The notes beneath the pieces are model-generated. The model searched no databases, was not told the origin of the DNA, and saw nothing but the letters and a program-made list of their open reading frames with translations. This document shows, piece after piece, positions 23,206-35,400 of a stretch of DNA of 64,000 nucleotides. The stretch is from positions 538,001 to 602,000 of the forward strand of contig CAWZYM010000242.1 in assembly GCA_963966185.1 (NCBI GenBank). Direction: 5' to 3'. The translations under genes and the position numbers were made by a program. The first letter of the stretch is position 1; the number at the start of each line of letters is the position of its first letter. Source of the DNA: Rhabditoides inermis (lineage: Eukaryota; Nematoda; Chromadorea; Rhabditida; Rhabditidae).

Positions 23206-23477
23206 GTGTGAATGGCGAGAGATGAGATCCGCGCTATCTCTCCCTCGCCTTTTCTAGACTTCTGGTTATCTGCTTATCACACCCGTCAAATCATCGTTCA
23301 TGAAAAACCTCCCCTGTCTTTTGATAGGGAAGAAAAATGAACTGACAAAAATGCGTTTATCACGGATACTTTTTGAACGCTACCTGAACACTACACCCGG
23401 ATTATGTATTAAAGACATATGAAGGAGGGAGCGGAAGATCTCAACACGGAGACGTATGTACACGAAATATGTACAGG

Positions 23478-23702
23478 TTAGAATTTGTCGAACTCCTTCG
23501 TTTTCTCTTTGGCGTCTTCGATGCGAAGGGGCACAAGTCGGTTGTGGAAGAAAAAGAGGAGACAGGCCCAGAGGAAGACTGCGAGGAGTTCAGCCACCAC
23601 TATGGGACGCATGCCGTGGCGGTTGAGGACCCACCTGCAAGAGGAATGATATCACTAGTAGGACTGCTACTATTACTGATATTATGGACTGTTATGGAAG
23701 AG

Positions 23703-23754
<52 letters not shown>

Positions 23755-26700
23755 AAGAGGGAGGGACAGAGAGAGAAGAGAGACCGAGACTGAGTGAGAT
23801 AGAGGGAGAGAAAGAGACGCGCGTCACCCACATTGCAGCCATGGGAGCGAGGATCTGCGCTGCATTGCCCATTGTCGACATGATGCCGAATATCATGCCC
23901 TGAAATGGATATGTAGGGACCGATAAATATAGGAAAGGATATAGGAAAACATAGGAAACATTCATGGTCCGATGACAGGAGTCGAAACCATGTTCAACAC
24001 ACCATTCCTCTCTCGTTTCCTTTTTTCAAGTTCTCCCGCACTCACCTGCTTCCTCGGTCCGATGACTTGCGAGAAGAGTGTGTAGGAGGGGGCTCCCATG
24101 CAGGGATACGACACTCCCAGCACGATCGATGTGATGAACGCATACAGTGGCAGCGGCACCGACGAGAACCGAGTGCCTGACAATGCGAGGCTCATCTGTC
24201 AGTGTATAGTCAGAATCTGCGAGTTAGCCTCTGCCGCCCGGAAGCCGCCGCACTCGATGGTGCACACGCGACTCCGACCAGGCTCTCTTTTTAAAAAAAA
24301 TATGCTTTCAGAGCGGTCTGCCGATCGCTTCACTTTCTGGGAGTGTGTTTATTCCAGTGTGCTCACCTCCGATGTCGGCAGTGGGATAGAACTGCCAGGG
24401 GTACATGCACGTCCAGTAGACACTAGTGGCCAGCAGAGACATCCACAGGATGAGACGACAGTCACTGCAGTGGGGGGATGAGGGGAGGGGGAGGGGATAG
24501 GGGGCACTCACATCCTCTTCACCCGCGTGAACACAATCACCACGTAGACGAGGGTGTTCAGTATCGTCATGCCAGTCATGATGTAGCTGAAAAAGGACAA
24601 GTCAACACATGATTGTTTGTTGTAGTCCACCCGTTGTATTCCACGGCCTTCGCGTTCGACCAACCATACATGGCGATTGTGAGAGGAGTGGAGATGCTGA
24701 AAGTTACGTCTCTCCTTTTCTTTCTCCCTCCCTCCCTCTCTCTCTCCCTCCCTCTCTCCCCTCTCTCTCTCCCCTCTCTCTCTCCTCACCTCTCAATGAC
24801 GAGTGTCATGTTCATGTGGAACACCCATAGATACACGCACACCGCTGCCGCGATTCGATCGAACGGCGGAAGGTCGATGTGGTCTGAATAAAACATTACT
24901 ACAAAACGTTTTGTTGTGTTTTTTTCTTCAAAGACATTAAAACATCGTCCATTCATTCCGTCTGCCCCTTTTACGAGCGTTATCTGTTAAATTTCTTGCG
25001 CATCAGAGAACATCTAAAGGGTATAGGGTGGGAAACATTGAGATATCATTAACCACTCCCGTATATACTACAATTAGAAACTGTACTATCACTTTCGGTG
25101 ATGATAAGGAATCGAGAAGAATGATAAATACATACATCTGTGTGCCTACAAACAGTGTTGCCCTGCTCATCGTATATTCTACAAAGTGCAAAGATAAGGA
25201 CAAAAGGGAATGCTCGATGAGTGAGAGATGTGATGACAATACTAGTGGAGCGTCAGTATAACGACAGATTGTGGGAACAGGTATGAAAAGAGTATAGAGA
25301 GATGAGCTCGTGTTACTAACAGACGGAACATTACAAACCGAAGTATGTAGACAAGGTTTGAATGATGAGTGCTGAGTGAGTGAACCCACCTTTCTCACTG
25401 CTCTCCTCGATTGGCACAGCGTATTTGTCTTGGAATAGAGTGAGCATAGCAGCACAGGCGAGGAGACAGAACGCCGCCATGCAATACGCACACAGAGAGT
25501 ACGCAGACAACACTCCCGATTCGCCAGCCCACAGGAAGCACGTCTGGAGCATACTAACATTAAAATCACATTCATACATGAAAGTTGTTCTCCCGAAGTT
25601 TTCTTTATATGTACCTTTGTTCAGACTGTTCTCTCACCTGCATAGTGGGTCCGACGGAGAGTCCGATGGTGAATGCTGCACATGAGAGGCCTACTGCCTT
25701 TGCCCGATCATCCGGGTGGGATGCCATGGAGACATATGCACGAAGCAGGGCCGTCGAACATGAAACAAAGTGAATTGGCTAGAGAGTTCGCTTCAAAATA
25801 ATTTGCGCCAAACGTTCAGAAAGAACACAAAGTATCTCTTAGAACAAGAAACGTCACGACATAAGTTGAAAAAAGGGCAGTTTATATTGAAGAGAACTCG
25901 AGCAATTTTCTAGCTTTTGATATAACATGAAAACGACGCGCGTGATTCAACTTTCTGCTACTATTTGTATAAAAGTGGTGCGAAGAAAAGACTGAATGGT
26001 TCCATTGATCCCCAGTTTCACTTTCTCTATAATACTTACTGGAGGATAGTCCGGTGAGGAATCTGGACACAAGCATCGCCCATAGCACGTACTCGGGCGG
26101 ACAAATGGGAAGAAGCGCGTACAGCACATTGCCTGAAATCACACCCGTTTCGCACACTCGATTATATTCCCTAGTCTTCTCATTCACGTTAAACGGCAAA
26201 CATGCTTTGATCATTACACCGACGCGACGACATAACATATACACACAGAGTCTACTAATCCGCTCAGACAACATTCTGTCTAATTCCGTTCAAACTACGT
26301 AGAGTAATGGCCATGAAAGTTTCAACAACAAAAAAACATACCGAGTGCAGTGACCGCGAATCCAGTGACAACCGGAGAGACGACCACTGATCGACACTCG
26401 CTCCACCAACCGAACAGAGGACCTGTCTGCAACAAAAAGAAACTTTGTAGACTGTGTTTTGCAGATAAATAACAACACATACGACACGATTCGGTGAACG
26501 AGCGCGAGACCAGTGGGACTAATGCGGTTCGCACATCTCACGCTTAGGGCAGATAAATGTGGAACCAATGTTTGTTCCGACTGATTCGCTGAATTGGTCT
26601 ACACGGAAGTGTGAATCGAACAACAGTGGACGAAACTCACGATTGCACCTGCGAAGAACTGAGAGGCGACCACCCATCCCAGAAAGACGAGCGACGAAGA

Positions 26701-27303
26701 TGGATCCAGCTGGAATATAACAGTTCGAATGACAAGAGTTCACAAACGATTCTCGCACGTAACTTGTAATTTGTATGTGATTGCGATCTCACCCTGGTTC
26801 TGCACTTCCCACGAGAACAATAAGGAAAAAGCTCTTGTGAGTTTGGTATTATTGCATAACGTAGTGAATTTGAATAGTGGAAAGGACGAACCTGCTTCAT
26901 GTATGTCCATGTGCTAGTCATATACAGTGACTGTTGTATTGCGGAGAGACAGACGAGGGCAGATGAGATGTGTAGACTGCGCCATGGGGACACCCCGTGC
27001 GATAAACTACGGAAATATAGTTATCAAAACTATATACATTGATGTTTTGTTCTCAATTTGGTTCTCAATTTTGTAAATTTTATTTCCGTACACTCAACCC
27101 GTTCTGGCTCAAATTGTGTGGCACGCGGGAAAAAAGCCGTTGAGTGGGTGGAAGGCAATTTGGCGAGGCGAACGAATTGCAAGGAAGTGTTAGAGAGATT
27201 ACGACAACACTGCCATCTCCTATTCATCATCCACACATTGAGAAGAATAACAAGGCGAATCGATATGGACTCACTTCTGCTCGCTTTCCGACCGCATTCT
27301 CAT
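23478..27303 (-). CDS. MFSD8/CLN7-like major facilitator transporter, copy 2
   Basis: Stop TAA at 23478-23480 after a tail reading RLVPLRIEDAKEKTKEFDKF. Going back, exons encode WVLNRHGMRPIVVAELLAVF, a helix and LFSQVIGPRKQ (MFSD8 second signature), YPWQFYP, helices near 24800 and 25480, LLRAYVSMASHPDDRAKAVG, LVSRFLTGLSS, and first helices ALVCLSAIQQSLYMTSTWTY and LDPSSSLVFLGWVVA. A short first exon with ATG at 27301-27303 (MRMRSESEQ) is plausible but unproven. The conserved GFGAGN box of copy 1 is replaced by GLSSS here, and the intron at that point lacks an AG acceptor at 25760-25761. It is therefore either an active diverged transporter with an unusual site or a decaying copy. Confidence 0.65.
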
Positions 27304-27444
27304 CCGGCGGTGGCTTCTGAAGAAAGAGAAATGAAGACTGGCTGGCTTCATATACTATGCACTTTCTCATTACGACAATGTTACATACGACGGTGGATCG
27401 ACGCGGAATGTAATAAACTGATAGTGAGATCCGGCAACCAGTTT

Positions 27445-27514
<70 letters not shown>

Positions 27515-29427
27515 GTGACCGGCATCACACACTCACTGACCGCCACACTCGAGACAGTGTGAAACACAAAATATTACAATGAAGATACTAATAGGATCTA
27601 TAACAACGAGTTCATGTATTGAAATAGAGGAAAAGACGAACATGTATGCAGACTGAAAGTGATAGTGAGAGTGGTGGTGGTGGATAGAAGTAGTGAGAGA
27701 GTGAGAGTGAGAGAGTGAAAGTGAGAGAGTGAGAGTGAGAGAGTGAGAGTGTGAGAGTGAGATGTGCACAACATGGGCGGAAGCCCGGCCCCTTTCTGCA
27801 CGCAATTCACAAGTGCATCTCTCATACACCACACTCAACATTCATATCATCATATCCCAAACACAAACATGTGTATATGTCGTAACCTCTTTGTTCACAT
27901 TGTAGTTAACAAGTACTTGTTACATGTTTTGTAGTTCTGATCCTCCTAACGGCAGACATCATTATTGTGTGTTCACTCTGAATTCAGTCAAAAACCAACT
28001 AATCGCGAACACAAAAAAACCAAACTAACGGTCGAAACTCCCTAGATTCCGTGGGATGTCATCTCAAACACACAAACTAACGCACTGCCTTTTTATGAAA
28101 CATTGTTACCCGCATTTTTGTTATCGTGGTCGGGAGTTTGATCCCCTAGCGTGAGCTTGCCAGTACCAATGTGGAAAAATCGGTAGCAGTTTGCTGCGAA
28201 GGTGACCCGCAGGGTTCGCCATCCACGGACACTTTGTTGCGAGAGAAAAAAAACATCACTTTGAGTCGAGTCGCGAGGGATCCCTGTTTTCCTTTAAATC
28301 ATAAAAAAAATGAATAACACACGAAAATCGTCTATGCGAGAGAAAAAAAACAATGTACATCAGTAAAACCAGCGATCTCGAATTATAGATAATACACCCC
28401 TGCCTGGAGGTTGCGAGGGAGAGTGGGCGGAGGAACCCGAGTGAGTACACGAGGAAGCAATGCACTCTGAGGCCGGTAGTTTTCACCCCGGTAACTTCTA
28501 GATAACATACTCTAGAATAGCATTTATCGTTTATCAAACAATACGGATAAGTGACACGTAAATACACTTCTATATTTCGCTCTTGTATTGGTTTCCAACA
28601 ATTATGCAATTATACTACGTTTCGATCAGCTTTCTTTCTTTGTGAACTCAAATTGAAAACAACGAAACGTTATTATGCACATTTCAAAGAAACGAATCGT
28701 TTCCCTCTTTTCCCTGTCGCGTGTGGCAACCACAAACCGCCCAATTCAAACATTATTTTACGGTTTGGCAAAACGTTCGTATATTTTCCCGTTTATCATT
28801 AACATTCAAGTGCGAAGTTATCTTCAAACGAAACAAAAATAAATAAAAAATAAAAATAAAAACGCACAAACATTACACACCAGTAATAAGGTAACGTATA
28901 GCACTTAGCATGCGCGATACATGCTCAATTATGTTTTCACGCTCACGCTGACTGTCATGCAAAAAAAGTATATATTACACTGACGATGTAACTATACAAA
29001 TTAATAGTTGCATCCTTTGCATGGAAGCGTCAGAGGCTTCTTTACTCGTTGCGTTTCGCATGGAGGAACAGACGTGTCTTTTCGATTTTTAAGTCTTTAT
29101 GATGTTTAATTGAATATTTTCGTGTACACCGTCATGACTGTTTTGTATGTGTCGCTAACATCTCTGCTTTATTGCAATTTTTACACTTTTGCTTGAAATG
29201 TTCGAAACTAGTTTTGAACCAGTTTCATAAAGTTGATGCAGTACGCCGTTTGTTTCCGGTGAGGTGCGAATGGTCGCTTGGTTACGGTCCGAAATGTGGC
29301 CGTCATGTCACCAACTCCGTGATTAAACTGGACAGAAGAGGATCCTGGCATAGTTACCGGTTGGGACGCGTGGAAACCGCCCGCATTCTTCGATCCAACT
29401 CTCCTTCGACCGGCTGCTGAGTACGAT
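27304..29427. other. Intergenic stretch
   Basis: Apart from the two simple repeats and a weak B-box-like GGAGTTTGATCCCC near 28134, I see no gene or clear element. The last ~300 bases before 29428 should hold the promoter of the plus-strand gene, but no TATA box stands out. Confidence 0.4.
27447..27513. repeat. (CT)n microsatellite
   Basis: A nearly pure run of about 66 bases, upstream of the minus-strand transporter copy 2. A second simple repeat of GAGTGAGAGT units follows at 27690-27762. Confidence 0.95.
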
Positions 29428-32400
29428 ATGGAGTCGGTGATCTTCTTGTTCTCTGCCCTGCTGCTGCTTCTGATGGACGGTGTCCATTCTGCCGATCCGC
29501 CGGCACTTCCTTGCAATCCGAACAGAACAGCGTCGCAAATGGAGACACTCATGTGAGTACACACTGCATTCATCTCTCTTCATATCTATCTCTGTATCTT
29601 TGGTTTTTTTGTTTGAAACTGTAGTTTCGTTCACCAAGGAATCGGTCTTTACAATCAACTTCCCTTACACATAAACTATACACAAAAACCATCAAATGGA
29701 TGCAAAAAATGTATATTTCACATAAACTGCAAATGTCGATTAACCAAATTTCATCTTCGCCCGCTCTAAAACGATTAACTCTGAATGTACGCGCAACATT
29801 CGTGTGAAGATCGCATTCGACTTTTCTATCACTTTTCATTCTCAATTTCACTTCATGCATTTCACTTTACTTCAAAATTTCACCGTTACTGACGGCTTTT
29901 TCAAGTGATTTTCCATTCCCATTTTCTCCAGTCACCTGTGGGTGTTGTCTCACCCCGGTCATTCTGCATGGTTTCAAGTGCACGAGGTTTTTCAATCATA
30001 GCTTTTTGCAACAATGTTGCTATGATTACCCCCCCCCCCAAAAAAAAAAGCTACTTGCATGAATAAAAATAGTTTTTGGTGACCGTACCAAGATTATGAA
30101 TTTGTAGCAGTCTGTTGTAACCCGAAAAGTTCGCCACTCAAGCACGCATAATTGCAAAAAAGTGCGACCTTTTCTTAGTTGTTTTGTTGGGCCATACTCA
30201 CCGTTTCAACGCGCGCAGCATTTTATTTTGCATTTTGCATACAGTTCTCAATACCCGAACGGACCAATTGCATATGGAGAAAGGACCATCATCGACACTT
30301 CTTGCTGCCAAGAATGTCTCGCTGTTGCCGATTCTAATGTGAGAGTTGCCGATTCTTATGTGAGAAAAAAATTCATTTTAATACTCGCAGGCACTCATCG
30401 ATTCGCTAACAAGCTGTGTTCGAATTCTGCCTCGGCCAACAACTACCACAACAACTACGACAACTACCACCAAAAGACCTAGTTCAACGACCACCAAATC
30501 TTTGATTCCATCTTCGACAACATCAACCAACACGAAAACCACATCATCAGCGTCCCTATCGAAAACCACCACGTCGACCTTGAAGCCTTCAACAACGATG
30601 CAAAATGAACAATCCACCAGAAACGATGTTTCGTCATCCATACCGACTGCAACCGTGCTGGCTACTACAACGAAGCCTACAACATACCCGAATTCTTGTT
30701 TCGACGTAACGACTACAACAACTTCGACAACGACCACGACAACTACGCCAACGGTGTCCTCAACGACACCGTCGTCCACCTCTCCGTCCGTCACGACTAT
30801 GTCCTCCATGCCGATTGTTCACACTACACCGATAGCTGCATCCACAACAACCCTACTCACACAATCCTCTACTTCGTCCTCTACTTCGACTGTAAAAAGC
30901 CCCAGTTCCGTCACGTCATCCCAGACCATCACTGGTGAACTTAAGAGTACAACTCTATCAGTGCAGAATAGCGGGTCACTGGAGAAATCAAGCTCGCTGA
31001 CCACGGACACCGTGCACTTGACTACTGAGGAGGCAGAAGAAACGACTCAAGCCACGTCAAGCAGAAAGGTTCATACTACACACGGACTGACAGAAGTAAC
31101 TTCTACGACTGCTGAAGAACTGACTGAACAGTATTCGTCAAGTGCCGTCATCATCAGTGTATCACCGGAAATGAACAGTGCTATGGAAAAAGAGAGTACC
31201 GAGGAAAATGCTTCAACCGATATCTCCTTTGCTTCAACAGATGTCTCTACCCATGCTCCCACTGCTTCAATCAATATCTCCAATACTGTTTCATCAACCG
31301 ATGTCTCCACTGCTCCAATCGACGTCTCCAATCAAGCTTCTACTGCATCAACAGATATCTCCGCTGCTTCAGCCGATGTCTCCAATCAAGCTTCTACTGC
31401 ATCAACAGATATCTCCGCTGCTTCAACCGATGTCTCCAATCAAGCTTCCACTGCTTCAACAGATATCTCCGCTGCAACAACCGATGTCTCCAATCAAGCT
31501 TCCACTGCATCAACAGATATCTCCGCTGCATCAACCGATGTCTCCAATCAAGCTTCCACTGCTTCAACAAATACCTCCGCTGCATCAACCGATGTCTCCA
31601 ATCAAGCTTCCACTGCTTCAACAGATATCTCCGCTGCATCAACCGATGTCTCCAATCAAACTTCCACTGCATCAACAGATATCTCCGCTGCATTAACCGA
31701 TGTCTCCAATCAAGCTTCCACTGCTTCAACAGATATATCCGTTGCATCAACCAATGTCTCCACTCTTGATTCCTCCACCAATCAGGATACTCTGACCGTA
31801 TCCTCATCAACACCAGCTGATTTCACGATGTCAACTACCGGAAATGTTAGCACAACAACAAATATCAAAGTTGAAAACTCATCATCAACCCCAACTGACA
31901 ATATTGAGACGGGTAGTACAACCGTGAATGCTGGTCACTCATATTCGGATACGTCTTCCGAAACGTCAACGTCAAAACTAACTGATAGTTCTTCGAATCT
32001 CGATACTTCCTTGGAACTATCAACGACTGGACTTTCACAGATCGATCAGGAGACTTTCGGACGCCCAGACAACAATATCTTAAGAAACTCTTCGATATAT
32101 GACATCAACTCATCGTCGTCTTCTAATGAATCTTCTATGGATACCAAAACTGAGACAACCTTTACCACCAATCCACCCTCATCAGCAACAGTACTAACAC
32201 CGTATACTACCGGTCCGTCTACCAGCGCGCACACAGTTCCTCCTACAGCCGCAATGCAAAAGGATGACACAAAATCATCAATTACATCAAGGGGAATGAA
32301 ACGAACAACAGTACCAACACTGTTCAAAGACACAAAACGAACAACGAAATTCGTTGCTACGACAAAGCGAAATAACGTGAAGCCAACGACGACGACGAAT

Positions 32401-35400
32401 CTAACCGTGAGTGCGTTGTCACACGAATCGACAACAACCGGAACAACCACCACGGCAAAATCAGCGGCAACCGCAACAACGACTATGACGATGACCACAG
32501 CCGAATCTGGCTCTGAATTGACACCCAACGCATATGCGACAACATGGACTCCAGAGGTGCGGTGCTCGTACGATTGTCCGTTCGGATCGTGGCCTTCGGA
32601 GACTAACGATTACTGCTACCAACTCCTACAACATAACCCAAAGGGCATTAACTATGGAAATGCAGTCGCGGAGTGCACCAGGTATCCCAACTATGTGAGT
32701 TTCCAGTACATCTCAGTATTTACAGTAATTTTTCTGTTCAGCTAATGATCGACGAAACTGACTTAGACAGCAAGGAGAACTTGAATCTGTTTCTGAAAAT
32801 GATGTGAGTTTAGAATATTAACATCCCGAAAGTACAGGAACGAATGACTGTTTGAAGGAATAGAGCGGACACTGATATCATATTCCTGAACCAACACGGA
32901 AGCAAAATGGTCCGCACTACGAGGAGGGTTCCCCTTGTTTCTGTCGGAAACATAACCCGTTTCTTCATCAAAGTATGCAATACTAACAAAGACGTACTCA
33001 CAATTATCTATTTCAGCAATTTCGGAATGTGTCGAGGGATGAAGTGTTCACGAATGTCTCCGTGATTTGTCGCTTCCCAAGTGAGCTTACTGTTCACTTC
33101 GTATACATTATACATGATGACTGATTTCAGAACATTGTCTGAAACCTATGTGTCATGTGTCCGAGTTTATGCAATTAGGATTGAAAGACGAATTCGTTAT
33201 CGAAAATGTATCAAGTGAGAGCTAAACATGCACTATAGCACACATTTTTCACTCGATTTTTCAGAATCTTTACGAGCCGATGAAGGTTTAGACATACTGT
33301 GTGCCCGTACAATTGACACCTACGTGAGCGTAAGATGTAACGACAGAGGTGAATTCAGGCCGCACCTGACAATGTTGACGTGCAAACGTCCGGCAGGTAA
33401 GGAATCGCCCTCAAAAATACAATGCTTGTTCGTACGTGCAGAGAACAGAGTGGAGCCGGAAGAAAAAGAACTTCCCGGAAACCCACGATACTTTGCCACA
33501 TGCTCGGAGTGTCACAAACTAGGAACCAAAAACTGCACAGAGATGCCAGATGGACTGTTTCAATGTAACTGTAAAGATGGGTGGTCGGTAAGTTGAGGCA
33601 TACGCAGGCAATGACACTCCGAGTGTTATAGAGATTCTCATGCTGGCGTTCGCCACAGTTGTGTCGAGAAGATTCCTGCAGCGGACATGGAACGTGTGAA
33701 AGCAGAGTAAGAAGATTCGAACAATCTTTTATTATTATTATTATTATATATAATATATATATATATATAATTTTCGGTCGACCATGTAACGTGCGACTGT
33801 GAACACGGGTATGTGGGAAGCAAGTGTCAGATCAATGCTGCCAATCGCACATGGTCCGGAAGCGAGGACGGAACTGTTAGTATAGTATTTCGACGCATTT
33901 CATTAACATTTTCCTATAGGTTCCGATTCTCTCCGGTTCTTCATTTGGATGCGCTGTCGTTGCGTCCACCAGTCTCTTCACACTCCTGGCAAAGATTGCA
34001 TCCAAGATCACGCAGGTCTCGGAAAATGAGGCTAGTGAAAGTTTTTATCTGTTTTTTGTGTGTTTCACATTGATAGTTTCAGGATCCGCAGGATTCTTAT
34101 CAAGACTATCGTCATACGACGCTTGCGTTGGGGAACCTCGGAGCTGCACTTTTCAAGTGGATTTCGATTACAACAACATTAAATGAAGTTTTTCCCAGAC
34201 ATCCCGACATTGTCAAGTTCAGCTATCCCATCTGCCGTATTGTCTTCTGGATCATATCATCCGCGTTCGTTGCAAGTAGGTTCATCGTTGTTTGATCTTC
34301 ACGTTTTCATGACAGTCATCGATAACAAAATCATAACTCAAAACTACTAACATTTGCAGGTCAATGGATGATGACAAATGAATGTATTAATGTGTTAACA
34401 CTCTTCAAAAATATAAACCGCAATACCTGGGACAACGATTGTGAGGGAAAGAAGCGCTTCGTGTTACTCGAGCTAGTAAGAATGTTTTAAACTTCTCAAG
34501 TGCACGTTTGATCAGACGCGCACGCTCGGACCATTTGTGGTGACATTTATCGCTGTATTCGCTGCGGTAGTGTACGAATGGGACGATGTGAGTATATAGT
34601 AAATCTAAAGTAGGTTTTTCTGATGCCATGTTGTTTCAGGTGCCTACTACATGGACCTGTATGGGACGGTTCACGGACAGAACAGCTGGCTCTTACGTAC
34701 CCATGGTTTTCTTGATGGGCCTGCCTATCGTACTCAACGCAGCTCTCACCGAAGGGATTAAGCTAATCAGCAAGTGAGATGATATGTGGAAGCCCTATCT
34801 TCGTTTTTTTTTTCTCTTGCACGCATTGCATTGCAGATTCCGTCCTCATCTTGGTGCGCGCAGGCAACAATACATCGATGAGAACCCACTCATGAGACAC
34901 GAAATCAACAAGGTAGACACATCAAACATCCAACTTGAGAGGCAGCGTGTTACAGACCACTCGCAACCTGCCCTTCATTCTACCCGGCTCAATCCTTCTC
35001 TTCTTCACATGGCTCACTCTAGCGCTTTCGTCCGATTGGAATGAGCCATTGTATGAAAAGTGAGTTTTCGACTCGAAACAATTTTGTAAATAACAATTTT
35101 AGTATAGCCTTGATCGTCTCGTTAGTGTTTTCCGTCTTCAACACAGTCCAGACTGTGGTCACCAGTCCGGATGTGAGTGTCTTATTTTTAAACATTTTTT
35201 TTATCATGGTACACTTTTACAGCTCTGCTCCAAACTCGTCCATGTCCTCATAATCTTGCTTCCAAAAAGACTTTCTCCGGATTTTGACGTAAGTAAACCT
35301 GGTCATGAACTGTGACTGGTATATATTCTTATTACTCTCAATAAATGTTCACAATGTTCAGGATTTCACGATGCGCGACCGCGAGGAGGTCCTCGGATTG

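Noticed and set aside
30378..30809. Val/Asp-rich frame on the minus strand opposite the copy A mucin exon; same at 54701-55711 opposite copy B
   Set aside because: These are reverse-strand shadows of Thr codons (ACN read as NGT), with no start context or partners.
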